In this document: positions 39,881-53,900 of the stretch, in pieces
Numbering within the stretch: the first letter of the stretch is position 1
Layout: the number at the start of each line of letters is the position of its first letter
NCBI GenBank assembly: GCA_026874595.1
Contig: CM049307.1
Span: forward strand, 22,111,079 to 22,175,078
Source: Sipunculus nudus
Lineage: Eukaryota > Annelida > Sipuncula > Golfingiida > Sipunculidae
Reading direction: 5' to 3'
Length of the DNA: 64,000 nt
Made by a program: the position numbers and the translations under genes
The notes under the pieces: model-generated
What the model was told of the DNA's origin: nothing
Database searches by the model: none
Seen by the model: only the letters and a program-made list of their open reading frames with translations

Positions 39881-40181
39881 TTTTTTTTTATATATATATT
39901 TATTTGTGTGGAGGTAGCCGCCTCCGTTTTTAATGCAAACTTAACTACATATATGTACATCTACAGATTTCTATTCAGGTTTCAGACTAGGTGACAGGGC
40001 AGTATCACAAGCTTCCTCTCATTTTGTCCTGGCGTTCATCAAGCCCCAATGACTACTGCACCTGCGGGTCCTTGGTGCGTAATCATCCCCATTGCTGGGT
40101 CATACCACCGAGGATCCCCCTAAAGGCGCACTCGTTTAGGAGTTAAGCACGGCCGTTAGGCACGACCTTCCCATTACGCCT
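39881..40181 (-). mobile_element. 5'-truncated SINE copy, 301 bp
   Basis: Reverse complement of the body and tail of the SINE at 24868-25291, lacking the tRNA-like head. The tail is at the left (T10 and TA-rich), next to the conserved GGAGG/CCTCC hairpin. A perfect 10-bp target duplication, GGATGGAATC, lies at 39871-39880 and 40182-40191. Truncation at the 5' end with an A-rich 3' tail shows target-primed reverse transcription by a partner LINE. Confidence 0.88.
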
Positions 40182-40191
40182 GGATGGAATC

Positions 40192-42540
40192 ACTGTCGAG
40201 TGTGCATCAACCAAGGGATGCAAATGTCATAATAATGTAAACCATCAGCTGTTTCCAGTGGTGAAAACTGCCCCCCCCCCCCCCCACCTCTTATGTTATT
40301 TGATTCTTTCCACATTTATTCGTGATTTTTTTACCAGATTTCATTTTTCTTCCGCAGCAATTAAATTATTTATTGACGTATTTGTGATTTGCTCCGTTAA
40401 GATAACATCTAAATATTTGTATAATTAGGAAGGGGGTCTTTCCTTAATTGCATTCTGCGTGGTGCAGGGCGCCAAGTCTGGGCTGGTATCGGCTGTTACT
40501 CTTACATGTGCTCTGCCTAGACTACTGAAGTAATTAAATTTGCAAAGTTAAACATAGTCTTCCACATCAGTTATTTTACCACGAAAATTAAATTTGTTGT
40601 TATTTTGTTACTGATTAACTTGGAAACACATGAATCAACATGTAACATACAATTGAATGGACCGTGCAGTTTATTTCCTAAGTTTTAACTTGTAAAAATA
40701 TAAATATTAAAGCTAAGCCCCACTAGGGTTAACCACCTTATCCAAGACATTTAATCGGATAATATTTGTGGAGCAGAAAATCCTAATATTTCTTATGTGA
40801 AAAATGTCTCAAAATATTTCTCTTTAAATTGCATATTAAAAACTTTCTTCCTATACTGGAGACATTATTTATATCAAGGTTTCATATCGTGTGCACAGAG
40901 AAACGTTGGGAAGAAAACGTTTGAGGCTTTTATCATGCGATTATACTACCATGTTATTACAGGTGTTTTGTTTCATGAACTGACAATTGATTTCAACATA
41001 TTTTTGAATTAAAATGTCTTTAGACCCCGATATTACCAACGATATTACCAAAGTGTATAACAGGTATGTAATAAAGAGTATGATCATGCAGTATGATCAT
41101 GAGTGTTTCTAAATTAAGGAGGGAACCTTCACCAGCGATCTTCCATTGTTTCTCGAATTCAAGAAAAGCAGCGCAGATTGCCTAATTTAACACTTAATCT
41201 CTAACACAGCATCATCGGCCTCTGTAGTTGCATGGTTAACGGTTTCACCAAAGAATTTATATAACAGGACTGTAGCAGAAAAATAAGTATTTCCGATATT
41301 CCCTTTGACTGTCTTTCAGGCATTGCTGTGCCTTAGGATTTAAGTATAACACATAATTTCAACCATGTTAAAGAACAAACCATGTTGACTTTACCTGCAT
41401 ACATATATATGGTCACTTGAAAGGGTTATCCTTATATTACATATTCCACTGCCCATCTCAGTGTTATTCGAATAAGTTATAAGCGCATCTTATAACCAGC
41501 TGCTGTAGCATTCTGGTTTTCTAATCACGCGCATCTTCTTGTCGATGCAGACCTGATAGTTATTCCTGATATTATCATCCTTGGTAGTGGTATCTAAATC
41601 TTGAGGTGCTTGGTCCCGATTATCCGACATTAACCTACGGGGTTCTTAAATTCGCAAGATGCCATTAACCTGTACACGCTTAACATTTTTACGGACCGAA
41701 TCAGTATGGCCCTGTGCACGTGAAGATGCGTTGTCTTCTTTTGTCAGGGCAGCATAGTTTTCTGTTGACAATTACAATAATAGCAGCCCTATTCCTGTCT
41801 GTATTCAGGTAAACTCAAAATATATTCAGACAAAGTTTTTTATTGCTCCTCGAAGTGTACCAGGCCTCTAGTAAGTTAACAGGCCATAGGTTTCTGTAAC
41901 AGGATCAGAAAGGTTGTTTTACTATTGAATCTTTTTTTTTACTACCCACACAAATTGATTTCAAATTTTGTGTTTCGCCGTAATACTGTTGACGATTAAT
42001 ACTAAGCAATAAATCAGCAGAGAATCAGCAATATGTGAAATATGTAACACGTACATCAATTTCATGTTTTAAAGGGGCCAAATCACCTTTATAACCTAAA
42101 AATAATCCCTTGGAGATTTTATTCAAAATAGGCCGAAAACGTTGATATCACAGGTTGCTTGTTTTGTTAATATCAACGTGTTTATAATATGTGAGGGCCC
42201 GCCAAAATAAAACAAATTCAGCAATGGCGTCGGACAGCAAGTCGGACAGGCGAGAGTTTTGCAAATGGCGCTTTGCAACAAATAACCTTTTGTGTCTCCG
42301 CAAATACGCCACATGCCATATTAGGTTACATTTTTTCCCCTTTTGTCAACATTGCTGTGTTTACAAACATGTTGTTGATCAACAAGTTCATGCATCCTTC
42401 ACGGAGGTATTATAAGAACTTTCCAAAACCAGAATTACCTTTAGATCATTAATATATACACAGAGAAGCCAGAAATCACAAATTCTCTTTCAAAATGTTG
42501 GTGAATGGGCACCTTTAAGGTCCATTTGAAAAACATATGA
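40192..42540. other. Intergenic, no gene supported
   Basis: Includes a 15-C tract at 40271-40285. Small frames at 40797-41012 (plus), 42123-42314 (minus) and 42191-42415 (plus) match nothing known. No repeats stand out by eye. Confidence 0.4.
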
Positions 42541-43060
42541 CAGTATCTTAGTGTAATGTATTTTAATATCGTCCCTATGATATATTATTCTGCCAAGACA
42601 ATTATTAATACTTTTGACTATTTGAAAACCATATTACATTTTATATGACAGCTTAGTACCCTAGATGTCTAATGTTATTCTTAAGATCGAAGGTTGGTAA
42701 ATTAGTTTGACTTTGACCTTGAATACCCTCTCTAACCTTTGGACAGCTCCTGGAGTAGTTGGTATTGCCAATACACATTCAAAATCTTATAAATAGATCC
42801 AATATTATTCATTTTGATAAGATAGTTACAATATCAAAGCAATAGCTAACCTTTTTTATTATGATGGCGGCCATCTTGGATTTTTTGTGGGTCGGGGGGG
42901 GGGGGGGGGTTGATAAAATTTGTTACCTAACATTTTCCATCAGCTTACACCTAAATGAAGTGAAAACAAGTGCTATCTCAATTTGGGCATTCAATTCCTA
43001 CGGGATTGGGATTTTGCTATACATGAGCGACTACACTATCACATTAAAATACAATTTAGA
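42541..43060 (-). repeat. Dispersed repeat with CAAGATGGCC units, copy B (inverted)
   Basis: Reverse-complement relative of 38628-39440, about 3.1 kb away. It retains the outer landmarks (TTTGTTACCTAACATTTTCC at 42918-42937, GGCGGCCATCTTGGA near 42866, TTTGACTTTGACCTTGA near 42707) but lacks most of the internal units. A 16-G tract at 42894-42909 sits beside the GGCGGCC block and is absent in copy A. Confidence 0.72.
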
Positions 43061-43673
43061 ACGATCCTGCATGGGCGTAACCAGGATTGAGGGAGGGGAG
43101 GGGGCCATGATCAGTTGCGGATCCAGATATTCGAAAAGGGGGGGGGGGGGGCTAATATACATGTAGGGGTATAATGAAAACTGTTATATATACGTGTATA
43201 TGTATGTATATTATTATTATTATTATTATCATTATTATGACTTAACGTTATATATTTAAGGGTATGAAAACATGTTTTTTTTTTAAGATTCAGTTATTAA
43301 CCATGGTTCCATTAAGGTTTGTTACAGGCACATTGAGAGGTATGGGAGGGGGTATCCCCCTCACATATATTTTTTTAATATGCAATGTAAAGAGGACGTT
43401 TTGAGGCAATTTTCACCAAAAAAATGAGGATTTCCTGTTCCTGAAAAAACTATTCCCTTATGTCTTTGCGTTATGTAATTAAACTGTAGAGAGGTTCAAT
43501 ATTTACTACATTTGTATTTATATTTCTTCAAAATAAAAATAAAGAATTTCAATCGTTTTCAACATGTTAAAGTCAATGGCGCAAAGGAACATTTACGTTT
43601 ATAACTTGCAAAAATATTATCTTTTGAATGAAATTCTCGGAGTGAAATAACTGATATGTTGAATTCTTTATGC
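43061..43673. other. Intergenic, no gene seen
   Basis: Contains a 14-G tract at 43138-43151 and a short ATT-repeat near 43210-43240. No coding region is recognisable. Confidence 0.45.
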
Positions 43674-43995
43674 AAGGCCACAAAAAAAAAGATTTGGTCC
43701 TCAGGCATTTCTTTTCAGAAATAAGTGTGGCCGGGCGATATTTTATTTTTTACCTTTTTTGTACGATTTTATTAAAATGTTATGTGACCAGGGAAAAGCA
43801 TGAAAAAAAAGAATTATTTGCTAAACAAGTAAAAGCACTACATAACAAAGGAAATAATATCAAAAGTTGTATTTTATCTTCTTGAAAGATAAAATCAAAA
43901 TTAAAAAAAATGATGCAAAGGGGGGGGGGGGCGGGTAAAAATTGACGCGGGCGGTGCCTAAGAACCATACCTTTTATTTTTTTATTTTTTGCCTT
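43674..43995. mobile_element. MITE family copy B, about 322 bp
   Basis: Starts AAGGCCACAAAAAAAAAG and ends TTTTTTGCCTT. Its interior aligns with copies A and C: GGGAAAAGCATGAAAAAAAA, AAGTAAAAGCACTACATAA, TTCTTGAAAGATAAAA, and a GGGCGGTGCCTAAGAACC right end. A 12-G tract at 43920-43931 interrupts the right part. Flanking 8-9-mers do not match convincingly. Confidence 0.78.
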
Positions 43996-44148
43996 AAACT
44001 TTGCATTTTACCGGGGTCCGTGGTCTCGACAACACACAAGACTCCTAAGACAAGAAAAACGAAAATTAATCACGAAATTTGGGAAATTAGATAAAAGGAG
44101 AGATATTGCAGCTCAGCGGATCCGCCACTTGTAGCAAAGGCAATTTAA

Positions 44149-44151
<3 letters not shown>

Positions 44152-44211
<60 letters not shown>
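44152..44211. repeat. TA microsatellite
   Basis: Thirty or so uninterrupted AT/TA dinucleotides. Confidence 0.95.
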
Positions 44212-44214
<3 letters not shown>

Positions 44215-45356
44215 TATTAGCTTATTGATATTCCTAAATGACGGCTCCATGGGTACGCTCCTGCATCCTGATCGTCTATAGAGTACTGCCTGTATTCTTA
44301 AATTTGCGTCTTTTGTTCTACAACCGGTGATACATTTGGTGTGAAAAGAGCCTGATGATTTATATTAAGAAAAAAATACCAATCTTTAAACAGATCTGTA
44401 CATGAATTAATATTTAAGGTGGCAGACGTAATTGTGATAAAATACTTTTTAAGGAGGTTCCCTGTCATGATCACTATGTCACACGTTCAACTAATCTACT
44501 GTCGACACAGTTGTTGTCTGTTTGTCAAATCATGTCAAGTAAACAATAAAGGTATACCGACTATATACTGATGTAATTTATTGAAATTTAATAAAATACT
44601 TCTCTTGCGCGAATTTAAAGCCTTAAATCAAAGTATGCTTTATTTGAAGACTAGTACAAAATTTTTTTTCAAGTTTTAGCGCAATTAAGTAAGGTACACA
44701 CATTTTCAATTATTTTAACATTTTATTTTTATCTCAGTGAATGTATCTAGCATTTACATCATAGTAAATTATTTTTATATCGTATATACAGTGATCAGTA
44801 GCATCAGAATCATGCAATTTACTCTAATGACAATAGGAATGAAACACATAACAGCTAAAAAAGGGTCTCCTCAATATTGAATTATTTAATATCGGAAGTA
44901 AGCAGGGTCAGCTCTCGTGTATGAATGTGTAGTTTCTCAAAAGACGAACTTCACAAAAAAATCATGCCATAAACTGAATTCATTTGAAAACAAATATCTC
45001 TGACCGTGATTTTATCTTGATAAAATGTTAACCAGTTCTGGCATCCCAATGTTTTCGCTTTTGAAAAAAAAAATAGCTTTCAGAATATGTTTTGAATTGG
45101 TCCCAATGCAACAGTTTACGTATATAGGGAATAGTTTATGTATATATTGTTAGGGAAAACTGAGAGAATATGCTCACACAAGTTCGTCAGTTAATTTTTT
45201 TGTTGCAATATTATCGGAAACCGACAAGAATTAATCAGTAACAAACAGCTGAAACGACATAAAATGCAGAAAAAAAGACAACACAAAATTCATGAACTCT
45301 GGCAGTTATCTCCACTTCTCCAGCTAAAATGCATAAGCAGCATGACGTCACAATAT
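44212..45356. other. Intergenic, no gene seen
   Basis: AT-rich DNA with no convincing frame, ending in a run of about 24 T at 45357-45380. Confidence 0.45.
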
Positions 45357-45381
45357 TTTTTTTTTTTTTTTTTTTTTTTTG

Positions 45382-46106
45382 AGCCCTTGAGGGGTCTCCC
45401 CGCCGGGGCTTTCCTTGGAGAATATGTATGTGCTGCCATCTAACAACAATTAAAGACAACGAAGTTTGGACGCGATACAAATCAGATTACAAACACTAAC
45501 GTAAATAGAACAGTGGAAAACAATATTGCCCACGTGACAAGATGAACGAGATAACCGGCTCCTGTGGTCTATATAGCTAGATGCAGAGCACAGGACTCGA
45601 ATACGTGAAAGTTGGATATGAGAAGTCATATAAATGATAAAAAAAAAATTAATTCGCTTATTTTTGCTGAATATGAAAATGGTAAAATAATAGCAACTTT
45701 AGGGAGCCCTAATTAAACAATTTTATATTAATAAATGAATTTTTTTTTAGCCCTTGAGGGATCTCCCCGCCGGGGCTCTCCTTGGAGAATATGTATGTGC
45801 TGCCATCTAACAACAATTAAAGACAACGAAGTTTGGACGCGATACAAATCAGATTACAAACACTAACGTAAATAGAATAGTGGAAAACAATATTGCCCAC
45901 GTGACAAGATGAACGAGATAACCGGCTCCTGTGGTCTATATAGCTGGATGCAGAGCATAGGACTCGAATACGTGAGAGTTGGATATGAGAAGTCATATAA
46001 ATGATAAAAAAAAATTAATTCGCTTATTTTTGCTGAATATGAATATGGTAAAATAATGGCAACTTTAGGGAGCCCTAATTTAACAATTTTATATTAATAA
46101 ATGAAT
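45382..46106. repeat. 367-bp tandem duplication containing a degraded SINE head
   Basis: 45382-45748 and 45749-46106 are direct copies differing at about nine substitutions plus A/T tract lengths, roughly 97% identical by eye. Each starts AGCCCTTGAGGG, contains CCCCGCCGGGG, and carries a tRNA-like block ACCGGCTCCTGTGGTC with GCAGAGCACAGGACTCGAA (at 45553 and 45921) that matches the SINE head at 24868. Each ends with ATATTAATAAATGAAT. No protein is encoded. Confidence 0.9.
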
Positions 46107-46799
46107 GAAATATTTTAACAACTCATCCAATTCAAGTCGCCGTTTCTTGGGGAAAAGTCCGGAAATTAGAAAACTTTTGTCCTCCCTACATTGAATATTC
46201 CGGGACATGATAAAATAGATGCTTAGTTTCCCCGGGCAGACAGGAAAGTTCCGGGGTACGCCACCGGATGCCTTCATTACATGGCACACTAACAAACATC
46301 ACGGGTAAACTGAGCTGATCACACTGTTACACACTGATCCTTTGCATCTGTAAATACCTGCATATTTTTTTTTTATATTTGCTCCATTTCCGTTTCATTC
46401 CAGTTTTCAGTCTTCTTAATACAAAGCGGTTATCACAGAAATAGAAATTAGTCAAAGCAATTATTTTAACTAGAAAGAGTTTGTTTTTGCGTCTAACCTC
46501 GCTATCGGCCTCATATCCAAAATTTGAAGGGGGGGGGGAGGGATATTGAATATTTCAAGAAATTAGGGTTATGAAAACCCTTAGGCTATGAAATAAAAAA
46601 AAAAGAAAATTTCAACTTGAAGATAAAGGTGGCAATCAATATGGCAATCATGGATCGATATCAGTATTACAAGGCACACTAGGGACCCACGGGTCTCGAA
46701 GCTCAGCTGCATTTGTCAAAAAGGATATATGTTTATGAGGTTTTCCAAAATATTGGTCCTGTGATCAGTTTTGAAGCCAATCTGTCTACCCAAACTGGA
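46107..46799. other. Intergenic, no gene seen
   Basis: A 10-G tract lies at 46529-46538. The rest has no recognisable feature. Confidence 0.4.
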
Positions 46800-48160
46800 G
46801 TTATCATCCACTAATTTGTGAATGGGTGGGCCCTGTGACCTTAACCTTTGACCTTATGACCCCAAATTCAAAGGAAACTTCCCCTATTGGCATGTGCACC
46901 ACATGTTGATGATGGAAGGATTGAGATGAAAAGTTTGGCTTAAAATGTATCCACAATCTTTCTAAAGTAGTGGGTCCTGTGACCTTGACCTTGATCTCAT
47001 GACCCCAGAATCAACAGTTCTTACTTTAGTGGTGGGCCATATATAAGTCAAGTTTGAAACCAATATTTCAAACTTAACTGGTGTTATCATCTGGAAACTA
47101 ATATGTGGATTGATGGCCCCCATTACCTTGACCTTGTGACCCCAAAATCCATCAGTTACTTCCACTATTGGCAGGTGAGCAACATCTGGAAGATAGAGTG
47201 TTTGGGACAGAAAGTTTGGCTAAAAATACATCAACAATCTTTTTAAAGAAGTGGGTCCTGTGACCTTGACCTTAGGCCTTATGACCCCAAAAGGGTTCAT
47301 ACATTATTGGTGGGTCATATATAAGTCAAAATTGAAACCAATATGTCAATCCAAACTGGAGTTATCATCCAGAATCAAATATGTGGACAGATGGGCCCCT
47401 GTGACGATGACCTTTGACCTTGTGATCCCCAAATCAATCAGTTTCTTTCGCTATTGGCAGCTCAGCTATATGTGCAAGATGGAAGGTTAAGGATGAAAAG
47501 TTTGGCTTAAAATACATCTACAATCTTTCTAAATAATTTGGTACTGTGACCTTGACCTTTGACCTCATGACCCCAAAATTGAAAAGAATCTTCCCCTATT
47601 GGCAGGTTAGCAATATCTTGAAGATGGAAGGTCTGGGATGAAAAGTTTGGCTTCAAATGCATATGCATTCTTTTTAAAGAAATGAGTCCTGTAACCATGA
47701 CCTTTGACCGTTGGACCCCAAAATCCACACGGTTCTTACTTTAGTGGTGAGTCATATATAAGTTAATTTTTAAACCAATATTTCAAACTAAACTGGAGTT
47801 ATTATCTGGAAACTAATTTGTGAACAGATGGCCCCTGTGACCTTGACCTTTGACAATGTGACCCCAAATTCATTTATGCTCTCGATCCCATACTGGCAAG
47901 TCAGCTAAACGTGCAAAATGGAAAGTTTGGGATGAAAAGCTTGGCTTAAAATGCAGCCATAATCTTTTTAAAAAAGTGAGTCCTGTGACCTTGACCTTTG
48001 ACCTCATGACCCCAAAATCATATATGTTCTTGCTTAAGTGGTGGGCCATATGTAAGTCAAGTTTGAAATCCATGTGTCAATACAACCTGGAGTTATCATC
48101 TGGAAACAAATTTAATGTGTGGATGGAAAGACAGACAGACAGACAAACAGACAGGGTGAT
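46800..48160. repeat. TGACC-rich tandem array, period about 144 bp
   Basis: Nine blocks of the type GTGACCTTGACCTTTGACC start near 46836, 46980, 47123, 47261, 47402, 47547, 47692, 47838 and 47986, so spacings are 138-148 bp. Alternate units resemble each other best, giving a higher-order unit near 285 bp (for example AAAAGTTTGGCTTAAAAT against ACTGGAGTTATCATC units). The block reads as stacked TGACCT half-sites. The array ends with GGATGGAAAGACAGACAGAC. Open frames inside are shadows of the repeat. Confidence 0.85.
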
Positions 48161-48299
48161 AACTATATGGCATCCACTTGTGATCAATAAACACACCAGG
48201 TTTTGGGACACTAGATGTAATAACAGCTGAAAAACTGACATGATTGTTGTCATTTTATAGTAAAAATAATTTAAAATATTCGTTAAAATAACAAAAAAT

Positions 48300-48640
48300 A
48301 CAGGTGGCGCCACCACTTTTCGGGAACTGACAAAACTAGTAATGGTCAATATTCAAGGCAAGATTCATGACAATCCATGCATTAATTATCAAGATATTGG
48401 AGGTTTTGTATTATATTTTTTATTATTCTGGGTGGTACTTTCAAGCCCCATAGCTCCGAGGATATAGGTCGCAGTGACCTAATTTCAGGTTTCAACGGAG
48501 ATTTTTTATTGACCTCCCCGGATATTCACTAAGAAGTTTCCAGGTCTAGCAGTTACGATTTGTGACCTGCTAACGGACGGCCGGACGGCCAAAGCGCCAT
48601 TCCTATACCTCAACTGACTTACAGTCAGCTGAGCTAAAAA
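48300..48640 (-). repeat. Dispersed repeat, inverted relative of 62.5-63.4 kb
   Basis: Read on the minus strand it has GACTGTAAGTCAGTTGAGG, GGAGGTCAATAAAAAATCTC, ATGGGGCTTGAAAGTACC and GTGGTGGCGCCACCTG, in the same order as the plus-strand unit at 62500-62830. No coding content. Confidence 0.75.
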
Positions 48641-48764
48641 ACAAGAAAAGAACTAGAATGACTTTGTTTTTGCATAGTAGGCCTACAGATACTCCCCTAA
48701 GGGCCATCCCAAAATATTAGGGATAAAAGTATGCACTATCATAAAACAATGATTCTAGATTAAA

Positions 48765-49320
48765 GATAATCTGACTTCGAAGATCAAGGTCAAGTTGGAA
48801 CTCCTGCGAGATTTCGTTAGAAAGAACTTTTGTGTCAAACTGAAGAAAAAAAACTTCACTACTTCCAAAGTTATTGGGTCACAATAATCCTAGAACTTCC
48901 CAGATTTGACTTCGAAGATCAAGGTCACCAGTACCCATGCTCTTCCGAAAACTCGGAGGAGAAAACTTGTGTGTCGAATCTGATGAGAAATATGCAATAC
49001 TTCATAAGTCATTTTGTTCACAAGTCAATAACTATAATTTGGCTTATTGGACCCTGAAGATCCTGGTTCATTGTTTACCCTGGATCTTTAATTGCTACAG
49101 CTGAACTTCGTTGAAACAAATACAAGATTTTGAAAACAAAATGTGAAATACTTTGAAAGTTATGTGGTGCACAAAAATTTTACATTTCAGCAGATTTGAC
49201 CGTGAAAATTAAGGTCAAAGTCATCAATTTTCCAACTCGTCCAGGACTTCGGCATAAACAATTTGTGTTTCAAGTTTTTGGCAAAAAATAAACAGCCCTT
49301 CAAATGTTATCACTTTCAAA
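48765..49320. repeat. Degenerate AGGTCA-containing tandem repeat, period about 140 bp
   Basis: Units share GACTTCGAAGATCAAGGTCA, then a block like AAAACTTGTGTGTCGAA and a block like AATACTT..AAAGTTAT. AGGTCA (or GGTTCA) lies near 48787, 48922, 49065 and 49212, so the period is 135-147 bp. It lies beside the array at 46800-48160, with the half-site in the opposite orientation. A 15-G tract follows at 49363-49377. Confidence 0.7.
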
Positions 49321-49917
49321 AGATATTCTACAGACGATGGCACTGAAAACATTTCCCCTGGAGGGGGGGGGGGGGGGAGACATAATTACAGGTGGTGCCA
49401 ACAGTCTTCTGTACAAGATAAATCTAAAAAAAAATCTTCCGTCAACCCAATTTTCAGACCAATCTATGAAGCCTTTCTTGAGATATTAAGGTTTTTGTAC
49501 GATTTTTAACAAATATAGACCTATTTGAGGCAAAGGTCACTCTCCCAATAAAGGTAATGACACAATTTTTACCCTTATCTATGTACATGTCAAGTCTGAA
49601 AAGGATCCACAAAATATTCAGTACTCTGGGATAAAAGAAGCCAGGGGGAATGTGGAAATCATCAAGAGAAAAAGAAATTTAAATCAGATATCAACAAACG
49701 GACCACAGGAAATGTTATTTAATCAATACAATAGAGCTATAACATGAAGTTTTAGACAAAATGGGTAACCTAATGGCTTGGACGCATGGCAAGAGGCAAT
49801 ACAGACAAGCTTTTCTTCCGCTAAACCTGTGTATTGAGTGGACTTAAAGTCTGGAATGCAGGGCAGGAAAGGAGGATAATGATAAACAAGATATCAAACA
49901 TCATGTGACAAGTTTGT
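49321..49917. other. Intergenic, no gene seen
   Basis: Contains the 15-G tract at 49363-49377 and one more AGGTCA near 49533. No coding region. RBM22 transcription on the minus strand probably ends at the right border of this stretch. Confidence 0.4.
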
Positions 49918-50981
49918 TTTATTACAAATAATTTCTATATATCAGATTTCATACAAACAGCTCTCCATATCTGATCACACTCCCAAATCACACTCCAAAG
50001 TAATATACATCATACCAGACTGTTCATGTACTATTTACAGCTTTTTATTAAGAATAACACTTTAGTATTCCAGGTAAAATACCCAAGAGTTTTTTAACAA
50101 CAATGTAGCCTGGCCTGTAAAAACAGTGTATGCAACATCACTTGTATAAATATAATTTACAAGACAGCCTGATTAATTTAAAATGAAGATGAGGATACCC
50201 TATTCTTCATATTTACTTTGATGGAGAACAAATACTATGTTTGTTTTAAATGGCTGTGCAGGTGTCCGATAGACTTGAAAATAGAAGAATAGTTGAAGCT
50301 GTCTCCACCAGAGGTCACTACCTCATGCACATGGTTGCCTCTTCCAGAATACTTGTGCATGGACCATGTAACTGATGCCCTTGTGTCTACCTCAGAAGGA
50401 AAAATTTACACCGACTAACTGAATAGTTCCATGTATACAGCCAAATGCAATGTAATACTTGTTCATTTAACCAAACACTTGATCATATGTAACCTCTGTA
50501 TCAGTGGGCTTGAACAATAGCAGCATCTGTAGAATTTCAAATGACAGAACATCTACTTCGGAGTTCAAATTTCTTGCAGCAATGGCTACACTGAAACGAA
50601 CCAGTGTAGATCAGCTATAAATGGTGATTGGTGAACACAAATTGTATACTCCATGTACAAACGATTCTTTTCCCTTTTTTTTTGCTGTACATAAAACTGA
50701 ATTATGAACTCACTGAATTCAGTGCCTAGCATTAGGCAAGATGTCAAACCATAGCACAGGATATTAAACAGGTTTATATAAAGCAAATATTCACTCGCAT
50801 AATAATGAAAAATTTTGGTGATGCCCAACTGATGAGTAACAAATTCCAGGATACATGCTGTGTTTATTGTGTGCAGGCAATTTTAACACTCTGGCCCAGT
50901 CTGGGCATACAATACCTGGATTGCCAAGGAACAACATTTGAGTGATCTAGTAAGTAAACCTACAGTATATCTGAACAAATG
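49918..50981 (-). other. Probable RBM22 3' UTR with polyadenylation signals
   Basis: Downstream of the RBM22 stop the minus strand carries AATAAA at 50868-50863, 50049-50044 and 49923-49918. The last is followed by a GT-rich stretch of the kind that directs cleavage. The interval lacks the repeats that crowd the DNA to its left, which fits a transcribed 3' UTR of up to about 1.06 kb. Minus-strand frame 50586-50828 lies within it and is not conserved to my knowledge. Confidence 0.5.
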
Positions 50982-53900
50982 CTAAGTCTGTGACACAGGC
51001 GGAGGCTTGGTAGGTGCTACAGCACCCATTCTTGTTGGATCCTGGGATGGATAATGAACTGCGGCTGAAGATGTCGGGAACGTTACTGTGGTTGTGGCGA
51101 CCGTCGCCTGAGGCATCATGTTTGGGGGTGGGCGGGGCATCCCTGGTGGCATCCTCATAGGCATCCCGGGCATCCCTGGTCTCGGCATTGGTGGCATCGG
51201 CAGTCGACCTGGCATGAACCCTGGACCACGCATCAATGGTGGTGGTCGCATCGGCATCATTCCTGGTGGTAAAGGTGGTGGCCGCATACCTGTATACAAA
51301 CCACACAATAAAGAGTGTGAAGAACCACAGCCATGTAAGTGATAAAAGGATCTCAGGAAAGCTTAAATCACCACAGTCCTAAAAATATCACTATATTATA
51401 AGACAAATATAACTATTACTATATAAGTAATTAGAGAAAAACATATAATCATGTTATAAAAATGTTGCATTAACCCAACTGACAACAATGTCTCATTTTG
51501 TTGTCTGGTAACAGATTTTGACAAATAGGGCACAAAGTCATAAGTCATTCTACAGGGTTTGGTTTCTTGTGGAAGAAACATATTTTTTCTATGACATTTG
51601 AAGAAAAGTGTTCAAGAGTGAGAAGTGTACAAGGTGACAGATGAGTGATATATCATTTTCACTCCAGCTACTGAAACTCATTTTTTTCACTCTAGCTAGT
51701 TATATTTTCTGCATTTGAATTTGGCAAAGAAAATTAATCAGTTAGTAAAGAAATACTTTGAATGTACAGCAAGTCACCCCAACTGATAAACTCACATGAC
51801 AATGAGGCATATAGTCAAACTTAATTGAACCAATAGTTATACATTCTCCAATAATATTCAATATTGCATATTAACATAAACCTTTATGTTAATACACAAA
51901 GGGTATTAGATTGATAACTAATTAAAATTTATTAATGAGCAATATTCTTTCAGGATATTTATAAGAAATGCAACATCAATTCTGTTCACTCAACTATAAG
52001 GATTAAATTACATTGGATTGTTGACAAACTGTATATTCTGTTGGCAGCCTGGCAGGATTTTTTTTTTAATTTCAGCACTTATGAAACTTTAATTTATCTT
52101 CAGAACATTATTTTGGCTTTCACTAGTGCCAATTCTGATTCCTTGGGCAGGCAACTACCGGTATATGCCATCAATTTGCCCACAAAAAAGTCGCTGATCA
52201 GCTATAATTCAAAGAAAAGCCCTTTCAAATGAGACCCATACACTGAAACCCTTCTGCTTTTTCAGTATTTAGCATTACCCTGAGTTAGGACTTGCTCAGT
52301 CAAAATACTGTTCAACAGACCAGAAACAAAGTCATATTTGCAATTTTCAAGATACCATTAAAACTTACCTGGGGGTGGTGGTATCCTTGGCCCACCAGGG
52401 TGTGGGGGTGGGAGTTGCTGGGGGTTTGGCATGCCAGCCGCTGGGGGTGGAGGTAGTGACGGGGGTAACTGCTGATTCATGGGAGTATCATCCAAGTTAA
52501 AGAAGTTGTTGGCAACCTCTTCTGGAGGCATTGGCAAAGCTGAAAAACAAACATCAATTTATAATGCAATCACCCACAAAGACTGGGCAGGTTCACTGCA
52601 ATTTCTTAGAATTTGAAATACTGTAGATGCATACAAACTACAACAGGAAGAATATATTGGCCATTTATAGGTCATTTAAGGTTTAGTCTGTTCTTGTGAT
52701 CAAAATCTACAGAATAATAACAAATGAAGACATAATTAACCACTTCATTTTACATACCTTTGATCAGTCATTCCTGGTTTAAACATAAATTTTGCCAAAT
52801 TTACTCATATATTGTTTTCTGTCATCAAGGAAGAACCAGAATAAGGAATCACCCTGGAGTACATGTTTTAAACGAACCCCCTGGTCGGTTTTCATTCTTT
52901 AGGATAAAACAATTGTTTGAACAGTAATTTTTACACAGTTATGAAAGAAATGCAGTGAATATTGTGAATAAATAAATAATGAACAAGCAAATTAAAGGAA
53001 TTTATGTTCCCCGTTATCTCCTTCAAGTCTGGTATAATTTTTAAGTCTGTGGTGACTAGGTGCAAATAATTTAACCACACCACACTCAACAGATGGCAGC
53101 ACATGGCTGTTCTGCAAAAAGTTCAATGAATTTACATCCTTGCTTGTAACACCTATTGGTGATAAGTAACACTAAATGTGCTGATTCATCATATCAAAAA
53201 TGAAGTATCATATTTTATTATTATCTTGCAAGACAGACATTCCAAAACCAAGACGTAAGCATGAGAGCCATCACTGATCCAAATTTGACTGAAATCAGAT
53301 AATATTTAGGAAACAAAAATGTAAAGGACAGAGGACAGACATACCCAAATCAATGTTCCCTGTTCCTTCTAAGGAAGCGGGGGACAATGAGTATAAGTAA
53401 ATACATAAGGATCTGCTTTTACACAATACCACTGTATTAAATGTACGATACCTCCAGGTAGTCCTGGCACTGGTTCTAGGTGACTCTCATCATCCTCCCC
53501 ATCTTTCTTGGTCGTAGGCTGTGCTCCCTGTGAACGACCCCATTTTATGTTCAGCCGTCTCCCACCGAGGATCAGTTTGTTAAAGGATTTTTCTGCAGCA
53601 GCCTCAGCTGAGTTACGTTGCGTGAACTGAACAAAAGCACACTGTTGCTTGGCAACCACTGTGATGGAACGGATCTCTCCAAACTGATAAAAATGGTCCC
53701 TGAAAAAAACAATCCATACACAACCCTATAATGATTATTGTCAAAACAATAGTTATATTATGTTTTACCGATCAATTCAAAACTATATCCAAATATACAT
53801 GCATGTATGTATGTAAGTGTCCATGCAATGTGGCATCATCAAGGCAGTCAGTTATAGAAGAGATATTAAATAATGAATATAAGAATTTAGTGCACAGATA